64,000 nucleotides of DNA from Epichloe hybrida (taxonomy: Eukaryota > Ascomycota > Sordariomycetes > Hypocreales > Clavicipitaceae). Location: positions 620,001 to 684,000 of the forward strand of contig JAFEKR010000008.1 in the NCBI GenBank assembly GCA_019022495.1, written 5' to 3'. The translations under genes were made by a program, and so were the position numbers. A model generated the notes under the pieces. The model was not told the origin of the DNA and did not search any database. It saw only the letters and a list, made by a program, of their open reading frames with translations. Below are positions 21,335-31,358 of the stretch, piece after piece (positions within the stretch are counted from its first letter, which is position 1; every line of letters begins with the position of its first letter).

Positions 21335-23207
21335 TCATTTCATTGCCCCAGCCACCACAGCCATAGCACCACAGTATAAACCCAAATACACGATCCAGTC
21401 CCGTTTGTGCCGTTCGGCCCCTGAGAACAGGCCTGATTGATCGACCATGATGCTGACACTGAGTGCAACGAGAAGAACGATCGCCATACGCCCTATGAGA
21501 CTAGGTATAACTGAAAAGATTGTGATAGGCACAATTACGATGCACGTACCAGACAGGGCAAGTCGCACGAACAGCGCGTCGTCTGGCTTTGCTGTTGTAT
21601 CTTGGTCGAGCCGTGTAGATGGCGAGATGCCATTGTCCTTGAAGAAGCTGTCAGACTGTTGATCTTCAGCTGTCTTGGGCATTGGTGTTGGCCCGTCCGC
21701 CGCTCTGTTGAAGTCATCTACGGGTTGGCTTGGTGTGTTCAAGGAGATCAGGTCGTTTGAAGCGTCAAGGAACCTCGTTTCATCGTCCACAATCAGCTTG
21801 CTAGTGGTGAGGTAGGTTTTGTACATGTCGACATCTCGCCATGTTGGTGCCGGAATGTCTTGTACTTTGCAAAACGATGCGAGAACCTGGTCTATGACAG
21901 TGTTAGCTGCGAGATCCAACACAATGGCTTTGGTCGTCGAATCAAGGGATCAGAATCTTACTGTACTGGCTCAGTTTGTAGCCGATGAGACCGAGTATCT
22001 CAGTCTTTTGGTCTGCCAAGCTGCCATTGATCCATCGATCTTGACGCCGGGACGCGGGTATGACCCCACCTGCGTAGCTTCTCTTGACCGTGTCTTTGGC
22101 TTCCAACACGATGAGCTGACGTTCTAGATCAGCAATCTCATCCTGCATGTACAATAGCAGACGGTGGTTTAGAGCATCAAACCGGCGATAGATGGGCGTG
22201 ATGGGCTGGCCACAGGAATCGCCAGACAACTTCGTCGCCAGGAGATGGTAGCCGCTAGGTGCCATATTGTCCAGACGATTAACGAACTCGGGATAGACTG
22301 CTCCTGTGAAGACGTCTGCGCGATCATCACTATTTGATACACTGATATTGGAGGATGGTGCAGCCGGGCCATGATGTTCCCAAGGTTGATTGAACCCCCT
22401 CCTGTGTGATACTTCTGAGCCATGATCCTCGTCAACATTCAGAGTTTTTTCACCAAACCGAAAAGGAGGTTGTTGAGCGGCCCATCCGATCTGTTGCCTC
22501 CTGTCGTCCCCTTGGTAGCTGGGATAGACGTAGGGCTGTCCCCCATGAGTCGGTATGCGATCGTGTCCTTGCCAGAGTTGTCCCTCTGAAACTACCCTAC
22601 GGGACGTAGGACTGCTTGCTCGCGACGTTGACATTGGATACTTGACAGGTCCGTGTGAAACCAGGTAGTCCATGACACTCGGCCGACGTCTCGATGTATT
22701 CTGCTGGGCAGTTTGTTGAAAAGACATATCTGAGGAGTCGACCGGCCGTCGACGTGACTCATCTCTGTGGTCTTGCAGGTACGTCTCTGATTTGACAGCT
22801 TTGATGATCTTGTCTTGTACGCCTGGGCTGAGTGAAGCCTCAATAACAGGAGGTGTGGTAACACAGAAAGACGATGGTGGGGTGTAGTCGGGATGATCGT
22901 GGGAATCGTCTTCTTCCCAATCTTCTACTGCAGCTGTAATGAGGGATCTGCCGGGAAAATGAGGTGATGGGCGAGGTGATACGATTTTTGAGGGAGGTGA
23001 TGGTGTCTGAACTAAGACACCACAGCACTTGCCATTATGGGCAGATTCCGGAGGACCGTCTGCTTCGGTTTCATTTTGCTGTGTCGAGGGGGCTTCCACT
23101 TCATTTTCTGGTGTAAGAGAAGCCCCTTCGCCATTCTCGACAAGCTGGATGTTGGGAAAAGGGATCGACTCGTCTGCGGTCTTGCTATCATCATTTTCTG
23201 CACTCAT
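21335..23207 (-). CDS. DUF6594 family membrane protein
   Basis: Two exons, 21962-23207 and 21335-21891, are joined by a 70-nt intron (GTAAGA...CATAG), giving 600 residues. The first ~290 residues are disordered, Ser/Pro/Glu-rich. A DUF6594-like core follows: YPEFVNRLDNMAPSGYHLLA, RRFDALNHRLLLYMQDEIADLERQL, and across the splice YKLSQYNQVLASFCKVQDIP. The C-terminus holds two or three hydrophobic segments (VRLALSGTCIVIVPITIFSV, MAIVLLVALSVSIMV, WIVYLGLYCGAMAVVAGA). This order, a helical cytoplasmic domain then C-terminal membrane segments, is usual for the fungal family, whose function is not known. The long disordered N-terminus is larger than in many members. No enzymatic motif is visible. 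Confidence 0.8.
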
Positions 23208-24679
23208 TCTATCAAACTGGTGGATAAATTGTTGCCTCGTTCCAAGTTTTTGTCGTGTAGGAGTGGGGAGACCGGTGTGGTTGGGAAGGGGGGAGGAGAG
23301 GCTGGAAAAACGACGATGACGACTGTAGCAATCATTTCAAGTAGCTGAAATAGTAGTCTGGGTGAGCCCTTCAACAGACTGAGCGACAGAGTCAGTGGTA
23401 GAACTACCTATGAGCCATATATTGGACAAGGACCCTTGTGTCTACACCACGGGCAATCCTGCAAGTTGATTCGATGACGCACCGGTTGGAACTGCATGCC
23501 CTCTGAGAGATACGGGGTACATGAGCATGGATATAGACCACATCGTACGGACGTAGAATGAACAAATCTCTACTCGTTGAGATTCGCTCGCTGCACGTAT
23601 AGGGGCTGCAGGCGCCCATTGCGCGGGCGAACGACGCTATGTGACGGCCACGAAGTGACGCATAGTGAGGCAATGACACGTGTTGACGGATAAGAGATGC
23701 ATCGACATGTCCCATGCACGCAGCCGCAGACGCAGACGCAGACGCAGACGCATGCTCTTTGTCTTGGTACAAATGGTCCGCTTGGTGTGCTTGCTGTTCG
23801 TCAAGAGCCCAAGGATCTTCTTCTCCAAGTCATGGCATCATCCTTGGGCTTTCTGGTCAATGGACAATCAGACAACCCGACGAAGCCGGGGCCTGTTCCC
23901 TCTGATGCATGATATGACACAAGACTATAGTCCCATCTGGACATACCCAACGATGCCCGACGCGCGCTATTTCCCTCAAATGCTCACAAATGATGGTAGT
24001 TGTCGGAGGAGATTACCGCTTAGCCACCTTTCGTGGTTCGAGTGGTAGGGTGTCAGACGAGTTCGTTGGCCAAGCTGCCAAGCTGCGTAGCTCATGCATG
24101 ATGTTAGGATCAAAGTCGGGGGTGGGTTTGACGCAAAGCCATCATCATAGCTGTCGCGCAAGACGATAGAAAATGGAAAGAAGGGATTGCAATTCAGAGA
24201 CGAGAGGAGAAGCAGTGCGACTGGGGTGAGTGCGGTTGGGCGGTTGGGTGCGGTTGTTGACTTGTCCGGCAGGTGGTGGTCATTGGTCTGGGCATTGGTC
24301 TGGGCCCCGCAACAGCTTCGCTTGCTTCCGTCCGAGTCGCAAGAAAAAGTGCACATCGAAAAGAGCTACGTTATCAACCAGTTTCGTCATTCGTCATTCG
24401 TCATTTGCCGTTCGTCACTTTTCCATTTTTTCTACCGACGCGACGCGACGCGACTTGCGTCGAAGCCGAAGCACCAGCAGTCTCTGTATTAGCTGCATTG
24501 CTGCATCCCGTTCAGACCCCCTGGCCACTCAAGGAGGCTGCTTCATGCAGGAGAGATCCCGCCGATGCATGTACTGGCATTTTCGAACAACAACGAGCTT
24601 CCTCGACCATTGCCCAGCAGCGGGCCTGGTTCGAACCGACACATGAACGGAAGACGTCTCATTCTATTCAAATGAAGCG
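23208..24679. other. Divergent intergenic region (DUF6594 / GatB)
   Basis: 1.5 kb between two divergent starts, holding a (CGCAGA)n repeat at 23725-23752 and short direct repeats such as 'cattcgtcattcgtcatt' near 24386-24410 and 'gcgacgcgacgcgac' near 24440-24453. Several short frames exist but none shows a domain. Confidence 0.45.
23725..23752. repeat. Hexanucleotide microsatellite (CGCAGA)n
   Basis: About 4.7 perfect tandem copies in intergenic DNA. Confidence 0.9.
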
Positions 24680-26536
24680 ATGAGTCGAGTTCGAATTGCA
24701 GACGTAGGAAGATACGTCTTGGAGGGGAGGCTTCCCCAAAGAGGCTGCTTGGCCGCTTGCCATGGTCTTGGGCGCAATAGTGTAACTCTGCGATCGCTTA
24801 GTCGGCTACGTGCACTGCTTCATGTTCCATCTGCAGCGCCAACTGCTGAGCCAAAAGTCCCAAAGGTCCCTTTGCGGAAACAACTTAAGGAAGAGGCGAA
24901 ATTGGCCAAGAAACAGGGAAGGAAGAAGTCAAAAGGCGACTTACAGACCGTGGACGGATGGGAGTTGACCGTCGGCATTGAGATACACGCGCAGCTCAAT
25001 ACAAGCCGCAAGCTCTTCTCCCCTGCGACCACGTCATTCAACGACGAACCGAACAGTCATGTGGCATTATTCGACGTTTCAATGCCAGGCAGCCAACCGC
25101 TCTTTCAAAGGGAGGCTCTGATACCGGCTCTTCGGGCTGCGCTGGCCCTCAACTGCGAAATTCAACCCGTGAGCCGCTTTGACAGAAAGCATTACTTCTG
25201 GTGGGATCAGCCTTCGGGATATCAAATCACGCAGTATTACGAGCCTTTTGCTAAAAACGGGCACATGACGTTGCTGGCTCGAGATGGCATTGCCGCCGAG
25301 GATGGCGAAGGCGTCACGGTGGGCATCAAACAGGTGCAGCTGGAGCAAGATACAGCGAAAACCATAGCCCAGACCAGCAATGTGCATTGGCTAGACTTCA
25401 ACCGGGTCGGGGTGCCTCTTATTGAAATCATTACAGAGCCTGACATGCACCACCCGCGCACCGCCGCCGCCTTTGTGCGCAAGATTCAGCTACTCCTCGA
25501 TACTGTTGATACGTGCGTTTCGGGAATGGAAGCTGGTGGTCTCAGAGCAGACGTGAATGTATCTGTGCGGAAAACGGACGATCCTTCTCAAGCTCTGGGC
25601 ACGAGGACCGAGATAAAAAATCTCAGCACCATCAAGGCTGTCGAGGATGCTATTATTGCCGAAAGAGACCGTCAAATCCGAGAATTGGAAGCCGGCGGTC
25701 TGATCGCTGGCGAGACGCGAGGATGGTCTCTGGCAACGAAAGAAACGCGCCGGCTGCGAGGCAAAGAAGGCGAGGTTGACTACCGATATATGCCTGATCC
25801 TGATGTTGCACCAATCGTCATTGGAAACGATCTGGTCGAGCATCTTCAAAATTCGTTGGCAATTTTACCAGATACCGAGCTCGACACATTAATCGACGAG
25901 CACGGACTGACTCCAAAAGACGCCCTGTCGCTCATCATTTCGGACAGCGGAGCCCGCGTTCAGTACTACTATCGAGTCCTGGACACGGTATGCGACAGTC
26001 ATCAAGCCGAGTACTCGGGACAGAAAGATACAAGGCTACCCAATTTCAAGAGTTATGCCACTCTGACAGCCAACTGGATCATTCATGAGCTTGGTCGCCT
26101 GACAACATACAAAGCAGGACCCTTGGCCGCAGCAGACCTGTCCTTCACTGACGAGGGGGAATGCGCACAGGTGCCTGCCTCCGAACTATCTCAACTCTTG
26201 TACTACTTAAGCCGCAAGCGGATCACGGGCAAGGTCGCCAAGGAGCTTCTCTTGTCAATTTATCTAGGTGAACTGCAGGGTGGTGTTGCTGAGACCATCG
26301 AAGCGAATGAGTTGTGGTTTCATGAGATTTCAGAAGATGAGTACCGTCAGCTTGCCGAGGAAGCCGTGGCCGGCGAAGACAAAGTGTTGCAAGAGTTTGT
26401 GGATTACAAAAAGTTTCCGCAGGGGAAGTTGATGTATCTCGTTGGGAAAATGATGAGATTAGGGCCAGCGGAGCGCATTGATCCTGTAGCAGCTGAAGCC
26501 ATCATGAGAGAGCGTGTCAAGGAGATACGTAATTAA
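24680..26536 (+). CDS. PET112: Mitochondrial glutamyl-tRNA(Gln) amidotransferase subunit B (GatB/Pet112)
   Basis: Subunit of the amidotransferase that converts mis-charged Glu-tRNA(Gln) to Gln-tRNA(Gln) in mitochondria. A single exon of 618 residues. The first ~75 residues form a basic presequence. The GatB core then begins (WELTVGIEIHAQLNTSRKLF, near residue 95) with conserved segments in order: HYFWWDQPSGYQITQYYEPF, VGIKQVQLEQDTAK, FNRVGVPLIEIITEPD, GMEAGGLRADVNVSVR, LGTRTEIKNLSTIKAVEDAI and DYRYMPDPDVAPI. The C-terminal YqeY-like helical domain includes GKVAKELLLSIYLGE and ends near GKMMRLGPAERIDPVAAEAI. Metal-binding residues lie in the kinase-like core. The GatA partner (Her2) is not in this window. 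A basic linker (KKQGRKKSKG) lies before the core. Confidence 0.95.
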   Translation: MSRVRIADVGRYVLEGRLPQRGCLAACHGLGRNSVTLRSLSRLRALLHVPSAAPTAEPKVPKVPLRKQLKEEAKLAKKQGRKKSKGDLQTVDGWELTVGIEIHAQLNTSRKLFSPATTSFNDEPNSHVALFDVSMPGSQPLFQREALIPALRAALALNCEIQPVSRFDRKHYFWWDQPSGYQITQYYEPFAKNGHMTLLARDGIAAEDGEGVTVGIKQVQLEQDTAKTIAQTSNVHWLDFNRVGVPLIEIITEPDMHHPRTAAAFVRKIQLLLDTVDTCVSGMEAGGLRADVNVSVRKTDDPSQALGTRTEIKNLSTIKAVEDAIIAERDRQIRELEAGGLIAGETRGWSLATKETRRLRGKEGEVDYRYMPDPDVAPIVIGNDLVEHLQNSLAILPDTELDTLIDEHGLTPKDALSLIISDSGARVQYYYRVLDTVCDSHQAEYSGQKDTRLPNFKSYATLTANWIIHELGRLTTYKAGPLAAADLSFTDEGECAQVPASELSQLLYYLSRKRITGKVAKELLLSIYLGELQGGVAETIEANELWFHEISEDEYRQLAEEAVAGEDKVLQEFVDYKKFPQGKLMYLVGKMMRLGPAERIDPVAAEAIMRERVKEIRN

Positions 26537-26884
26537 TAAGCAGCCTCCGGCAAGGGACATTGCCTGTATCATACGGCGCTGTCGAATAATTCGAGGACTT
26601 CTATGTTGGCATTTCGATTCATGGCATGTTTGCCGTAGCAAGTGTTACAACACCAAAATGTGGCGAGTGTATCTTCGTTCGAACCCGAGATGCTCGTGCC
26701 TGCTCTATTGTTGCTTTGCCCGAGTAAGCTTCCCTCCCCACGATGGCAGAGAACTACATGATGGCAACACAGGACTAGTACAAACTCCCCACGATATATC
26801 ATATCAAGAATACAAAAACAATCTCTGCAGTTGTGTTTACTCTAATCACTATTCGGAAGCGTCAGAGATCCTCCAATCCGCAAC

Positions 26885-27330
26885 TTATGCGATGATCATT
26901 CTGACCTCGTTGATTTGCTCGGCCAAACTCTCCTCATCGGCACGAGTACCGCAAGCCTGTTGAGAGAAAGTCCAGAATAGTGTCGCGTGCAAATCTTTCT
27001 TAACCCATCCAAACCCTTTTTCAAAATGTTATCTTCAGAAGCAAACGAGCCTTCCGTGGTAGTCTGGAACAATGAGCTCAGTCAGCTCATCGTTCACAGA
27101 AAAGTCATGCGTCTCATTACAGGCGAAATACAACAAGCTGGAAGCAAGGAGCGAAGAACTAGACCTCCGGCTATCGAGTCCAGACTCTTCAACCTCGATT
27201 CGACCACCCGGCCCATGACCAGCACTAGGGCTAGGACTCTCTTTATCTGGCTGGCGGGCAGTTGCAAAACAGGAGCTTCGGTTATGAGCCGGTTAGGTAC
27301 GTTGGTTGGCTTTAATGCAGCGTACAAGAC
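26885..27330 (-). CDS. Possible small two-exon gene, 3' part (unrecognised)
   Basis: Not recognised, and doubtful. On the minus strand an open frame ending at 27047 carries a Ser-rich part then ACNETHDFSVNDELTELIV and PDYHGRL. A GT at 27046-27045 and a CAACAG acceptor at 26958-26957 define a 90-nt intron in phase 0. They lead to a last exon 26885-26956 (ACGTRADEESLAEQINEVRM, then IIA and stop). The composition of both pieces looks protein-like, and the join is exact in phase. The upstream limit is unclear: no in-frame ATG precedes the first piece, so at least one 5' exon would be needed. The donor (GTTTGC) is weak. It could be chance. Confidence 0.25.
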
Positions 27331-28725
27331 AAGCTAAGCAGATACAGCATGCTGCTATCAAGCCCAAGTGTCCGTCTCCTCCACCGGTCGCGCAGGTTAA
27401 TACCAACCAGGGAGTCCAATCCAAGCTGAGCAGCAGACGTTGCCAAGGGCGACTTTGCAACCTATGATCAATCGGTGGAAAGTCGTCTGTTGTTTGTCAA
27501 CATGGTCGGCGTGTCACCCAAGCGAGGTTTTGGCATGTTCAATACAACTTGCCACGCGTCCCAGTAGCTTTAATTGATCATCACATACTCGTGCAGAGCC
27601 CATATATAGCGTTCTAGAGTTGGCCGCGTGGTCTTTCAATAATTGGCACTGCCGCCGGACTGATTCGTGACCTATCATTCATGATCCTTGGTTGCTTACC
27701 CCTCTAAAGTTAGAAGCTGGATGCACTTTCCATACTTTCTATAAAAACAAACACTTTAAAAGATCTTTACTAAAAGAAAATCGAGAAAAGATCTAAAAAA
27801 AAGAAAGTTGAACCATACAACAGCCGGTGTTCGCTGGTCGTCACCGACCCAACTACTAATCTGCCGGTTGGTCGCTTATCTATGGGAGAGCGGACGGGAT
27901 CCCGAGCTTTCTACCACCTGTGGTCGTATGTTCTAGGAGAGGTGACTGAATAGCTTATATACTTTCATTCTTGTCCAGTCAAAGAAACGGTCTGATTGGT
28001 CAAAATGCCAGCTTTTCAAATTAATTTTCGGCAGGAAGGGAGGGAGAAGGAGGGGTGGGTTGTTTTTGCTAACGTTTGTTTCTACATAATAGATGCTAGG
28101 TATCAATGCAGCGCGTTGTCGAAGAATCTCTCTGCTTCCGTTTGCCAATTAATCCGATCGCGGATCGAGTGTCGAAGCTCCGTAGTCGCTATTGTCGACG
28201 GTTTCCGACAAGCTGTTGTGTTTTGCTCACAGCAAAGTCACGTGCCCCAATTTGATCTACCGGCCTCGCTACTCGCACCAAGCCGCGCAACACTCATCGG
28301 CTCTTATCCACCCAGCACTTTTACTTCACCGTGAACCTTCGTTTTGCTCCTTGTCCACCCACGTTATGGCAACTTGGGCAGACATCGTGGCATTGATCAA
28401 CATTGGACAGAACTCCGAGGGCTGAGCGAGGCCGCCTCAGCGGTCGCATGGGCTTCAGTGCTAGAAGGGAGTGATTTTCGTTGCCGGTGATGATTCTCCC
28501 ACCAACTCCTCTTACGCGGACGGTACCCGAGAGTCGGTTTAATACTCTTCAAAAACGGACGCCCTGGATGCCATTTCTGGAGGCATACACAGCTCAATTT
28601 CTCGACGACTCGGAAGCGCCAGGCAAGAGCTTGACAGGAATTTGACTCGAGGGAGTTTTGAACTTGCGCGAACTTGAGCTATTATAGTGTAGCTGCACTA
28701 GTAGAGGTTTACCTCTGTCTGGAAT

Positions 28726-28745
28726 ACCTGCGCGAACCTGCGCGA
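28726..28745. repeat. Tandem 10-bp repeat ACCTGCGCGA x2 with a C-to-T variant nearby
   Basis: Two adjacent copies, with a third, ACTTGCGCGA, at 28662-28671 differing by one C-to-T change. Noncoding. Confidence 0.6.
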
Positions 28746-28817
28746 ATCTGATAAGGCTATTATCGGACTTTGTGATGGGCATCTTACTTTTACGCACGTT
28801 ACACGTGAACTTACGCG

Positions 28818-28831
28818 TTACACATGTGTAA
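28818..28831. repeat. 14-bp perfect palindrome
   Basis: TTACACATGTGTAA is its own reverse complement. A related imperfect palindrome, GTTACACGTGAAC, lies just upstream at 28798-28810. This could be paired binding sites or chance. Confidence 0.5.
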
Positions 28832-29387
28832 AGAGCCTCCGTCCCGAAGTGAAGAATGAAGTGCAGAATCTTGTTTAATAATGCGGCTAGGGCTTGTTTT
28901 AGTTGGCGATGGCGTGAATAGTACAGCGGTACGATGAATTAGGTGTCGACTACAATACTCCTACTTTCAAGACCCTTCGACTGAGAGCAGATCATGGTTG
29001 TTTCAGCGACTTGCGAGACCACTTTAAAACAACAAGACAGGCCCATTGTCCGTCAAGCAAATATTTGCTCGACAATGAAATGAGACATTGCCCGACAATG
29101 CCATGCGGCCGCCCGCGCATCGACAACCAACCCATCTCGTCACTCGCCACGAGCTGAGCTGAGCATCACCTCACTTTGCAATGGGTGAATGGGCAATCAT
29201 CATCTCACCTCGCGTGTCTCGCGTGACAAACAGAAAGCGTCGATTGTATTGGGCACCAGCCGCCCTGCCACCCACCTGGCAGCTGTCAACCACGGCGCCA
29301 GCAAACAAACGCAGCTGCTCGCCCGCGAACCCCTTGCCCAACCCGCGTCCGTCATTCTTCGCGGATTCACTATTCCTCGGCGTTTCA

Positions 29388-29394
29388 TATAAAA
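29388..29394 (+). promoter_or_regulatory. Probable TATA box of the GPI-protein gene
   Basis: TATAAAA, followed within 60-100 bp by pyrimidine-rich sequence and CACACACATCC-type leader sequence, then a strong splice donor at 29541. This fits a core promoter whose transcript starts around 29420-29460. Inference from arrangement only. Confidence 0.45.
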
Positions 29395-29540
29395 TCTTTC
29401 GTGCATTCTATACGAAGAACTTTGGTTTTTTTTCTTTTCTTTTTTTCCTCTCCTAAAAAGAAAACATCTTCAACACACTTCTCCCTTTCACCATCCACCC
29501 CCACCATCCCAGACCATCACCACGAGCACACACATCCAAG

Positions 29541-30004
29541 GTACGTCGGAGACAATTCCCTTTGGAATCGCTAGAAATGAACGCCCTTATTGCCTTTTCA
29601 AGTTCCAGTCCCTCAGTCCATGTCTACACCTTCCTGGTATCGAATTCTTGTCGTGGTTCCAAGGTGGAGTTCCGACTGGCTTCCTCCCTATTTTATGCCA
29701 TTCCAGGCGTTTTGCCTCCCTCGAAGGGGCTCACGCTCAACCCCTTCCTGATTTTTCATATTAAAGTCATGGACCGAACCCGCCCTGTTCAACCAACCTC
29801 CTTCACCATCAGAAACACTCATCTCTTCAAGACTTGACTTCCCTCCTTGATTCGCCTCAGCAACACGCACACGCACACGCACACGCACACGCACACTTTT
29901 CCACTTACACAGGATACAGGTCTATCTTTGCCCTTTTTTTTTTTTCTTTTTCCCTCGACTCACCACGGTTCATCTCGAAAAACACCCAACTTTCTTTTTC
30001 TTAG
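29541..30004 (+). other. Predicted 5' UTR intron of the GPI-protein gene
   Basis: A strong donor (CCAAG|GTACGT) and a pyrimidine-rich acceptor (TTTCTTTTTCTTAG) 17 nt before the start codon bracket 464 nt. It contains an (ACACGC)n repeat at 29863-29896 and T-rich tracts. Leader introns of this size are common in highly expressed fungal genes. Confidence 0.55.
29863..29896. repeat. Hexanucleotide microsatellite (ACACGC)n
   Basis: More than five tandem copies, inside the predicted 5' UTR intron of the GPI-protein gene. Confidence 0.9.
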
Positions 30005-30021
30005 ACAATCTCTTCGATAAA

Positions 30022-30735
30022 ATGTCTGCCTCCAAGATGACTGTTTTTACGGGTGCCGTTGCCCTCTTGGGCGCCTTTGCTACGGGTGGCTTGGCCCAGT
30101 CTATGTGTAAGCTGTTGCTTGCCCCTTTCCAATCCCCGGGTTTCGTCAAGACGCAAGATGAAGAAGTGATACTAAACGGTTCGGACACTAGCCAACACCC
30201 AGTCTACCGAGACTCTTCAGCCCTCGCCCGTGGGTACCACCACCTCGAATGGTAAGTCAAGCGCCGTGGTGGGATGAAAAGACGACGAATTCTCTCTTGT
30301 CTCATATATGTGACTAATGCGCCCAACTCAGGTGCTCTGCTCGTTTCCATGAACTACTGCACCGTCGTCATGAACACCCAGTGCCAGATGTCCGTCATGA
30401 CATCTGCCGCTCCCCCTCCCTCGCAAGCATCCGCATCTTCTGCCGCTCCCGTCGAGGCAACCAACCCTGCCATCGAGTCTGTTCCCATCCCTACTCCATT
30501 CTCGGTCCCTACTTCCGGCATGGCCCCCAGCACCGAGGCGCCCTCGCCCACGGACGCTTCCTCCAGCTATGGCACTGAAGTCACTGAGCCTGCCACCACT
30601 GCCACGCAGTTGTCTCCCACTGGTGCTCCCGCGATGCCGACTACTGCTCTCACCGCCGCCGCCGCCGCTGGTATCAAGGCCTTCCCCGGAGCCGCCTGGG
30701 GAGCCGCCATCCTGGCTGTCGCTGTTCTCTTTTAA
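30022..30735 (+). CDS. GPI-anchored Ser/Thr/Pro-rich cell-surface protein
   Basis: Three exons, 30022-30106, 30192-30251 and 30332-30735, are all in phase and give 182 residues. The N-terminus is a signal peptide (MSASKMTVFTGAVALLGAFA, then TGGLAQ). Next comes a short region with two Cys (SMNYCTVVMNTQCQM), then about 100 residues rich in Ser, Thr, Pro and Ala that suit O-mannosylation. The last ~20 residues are hydrophobic (AAWGAAILAVAVLF) after small residues, a standard GPI-attachment signal. It is probably a cell-wall or plasma-membrane mannoprotein. No adhesin or enzyme domain is visible, so no specific function is assigned. The long CT-rich leader and probable leader intron suggest strong expression. 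Confidence 0.85.
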
Positions 30736-31358
30736 AGGGGAGAGAGAACCTTTCCCCCTTCTTTGATTCTTGCTTTTCCAGCTCGTTGCTTTCACCATCC
30801 CCCGAGGCTGGCGACTTGGTTGGACTAAGTCAACGACTTGAGCTGAGCATATGTAATTGGTTTCTTTTTTTTTTTTTTTTTCATCGTTCAGGCATTTTTT
30901 GCGGCTCATGATGACGCAAGGGAATATACCAAGGTTTTGCATTTTGGAATTTGGCAGCTGTCGACATGGCGCGACATGAATAATAATAAAAAGCACTTGT
31001 AGCTACACTAGATAGATGCTTGTATACGCATCTGAAAACAATCAATTGTTTATTCACACTACTACTCCATCCCCTTGATATTTGTCTACATGTCCTTGCG
31101 CATCCTAAAAATAAAACTTGAATAGTCAACATTTGGTGTCATTGTCGAACTTTACTCCTACTAACTCCCTGACAATAGGCACACACACACACACACAAAG
31201 CCAACGTGAGTGTACACCATCCACCATTATTTAAAGCAGACGTAAATCGAAAAGAACAACAACAAAGACGACACTGGCTTTATCGCACATAATATACTCG
31301 ACTAGTTGTTCGTCTGCCCGCCCGCCCGTCAAGGCTGCTGTTGTACGGAAGCACATTA
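30736..31358. other. Convergent 3' region
   Basis: 3' flanks of the GPI-protein gene (plus) and VPS41 (minus). Contains a T17 run (about 30866-30882) and a short AC repeat (31179-31196). No gene seen. Confidence 0.5.

Larger units (their letters stand above)
26537..29387. other. Gene-poor region with repeat remnants
   Basis: Nearly 3 kb without a confidently supported gene. One possible small spliced gene lies at 26885-27330 (separate entry). AT-rich, A-tract sequence occupies about 27720-27815. A TATGGGAGAG motif at 27881-27890 also occurs at 20309 near the Copia remnant. Tandem CCTGCGCGAA units lie at 28726-28745 and short palindromes at 28703-28716 and 28818-28831. No coding domain, tRNA or intact transposon recognised. 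Confidence 0.5.

Noticed and set aside
24620..24650. GGTTCGAACC, a B-box-like sequence
   Set aside because: No A box or cloverleaf around it; it lies just upstream of GatB.
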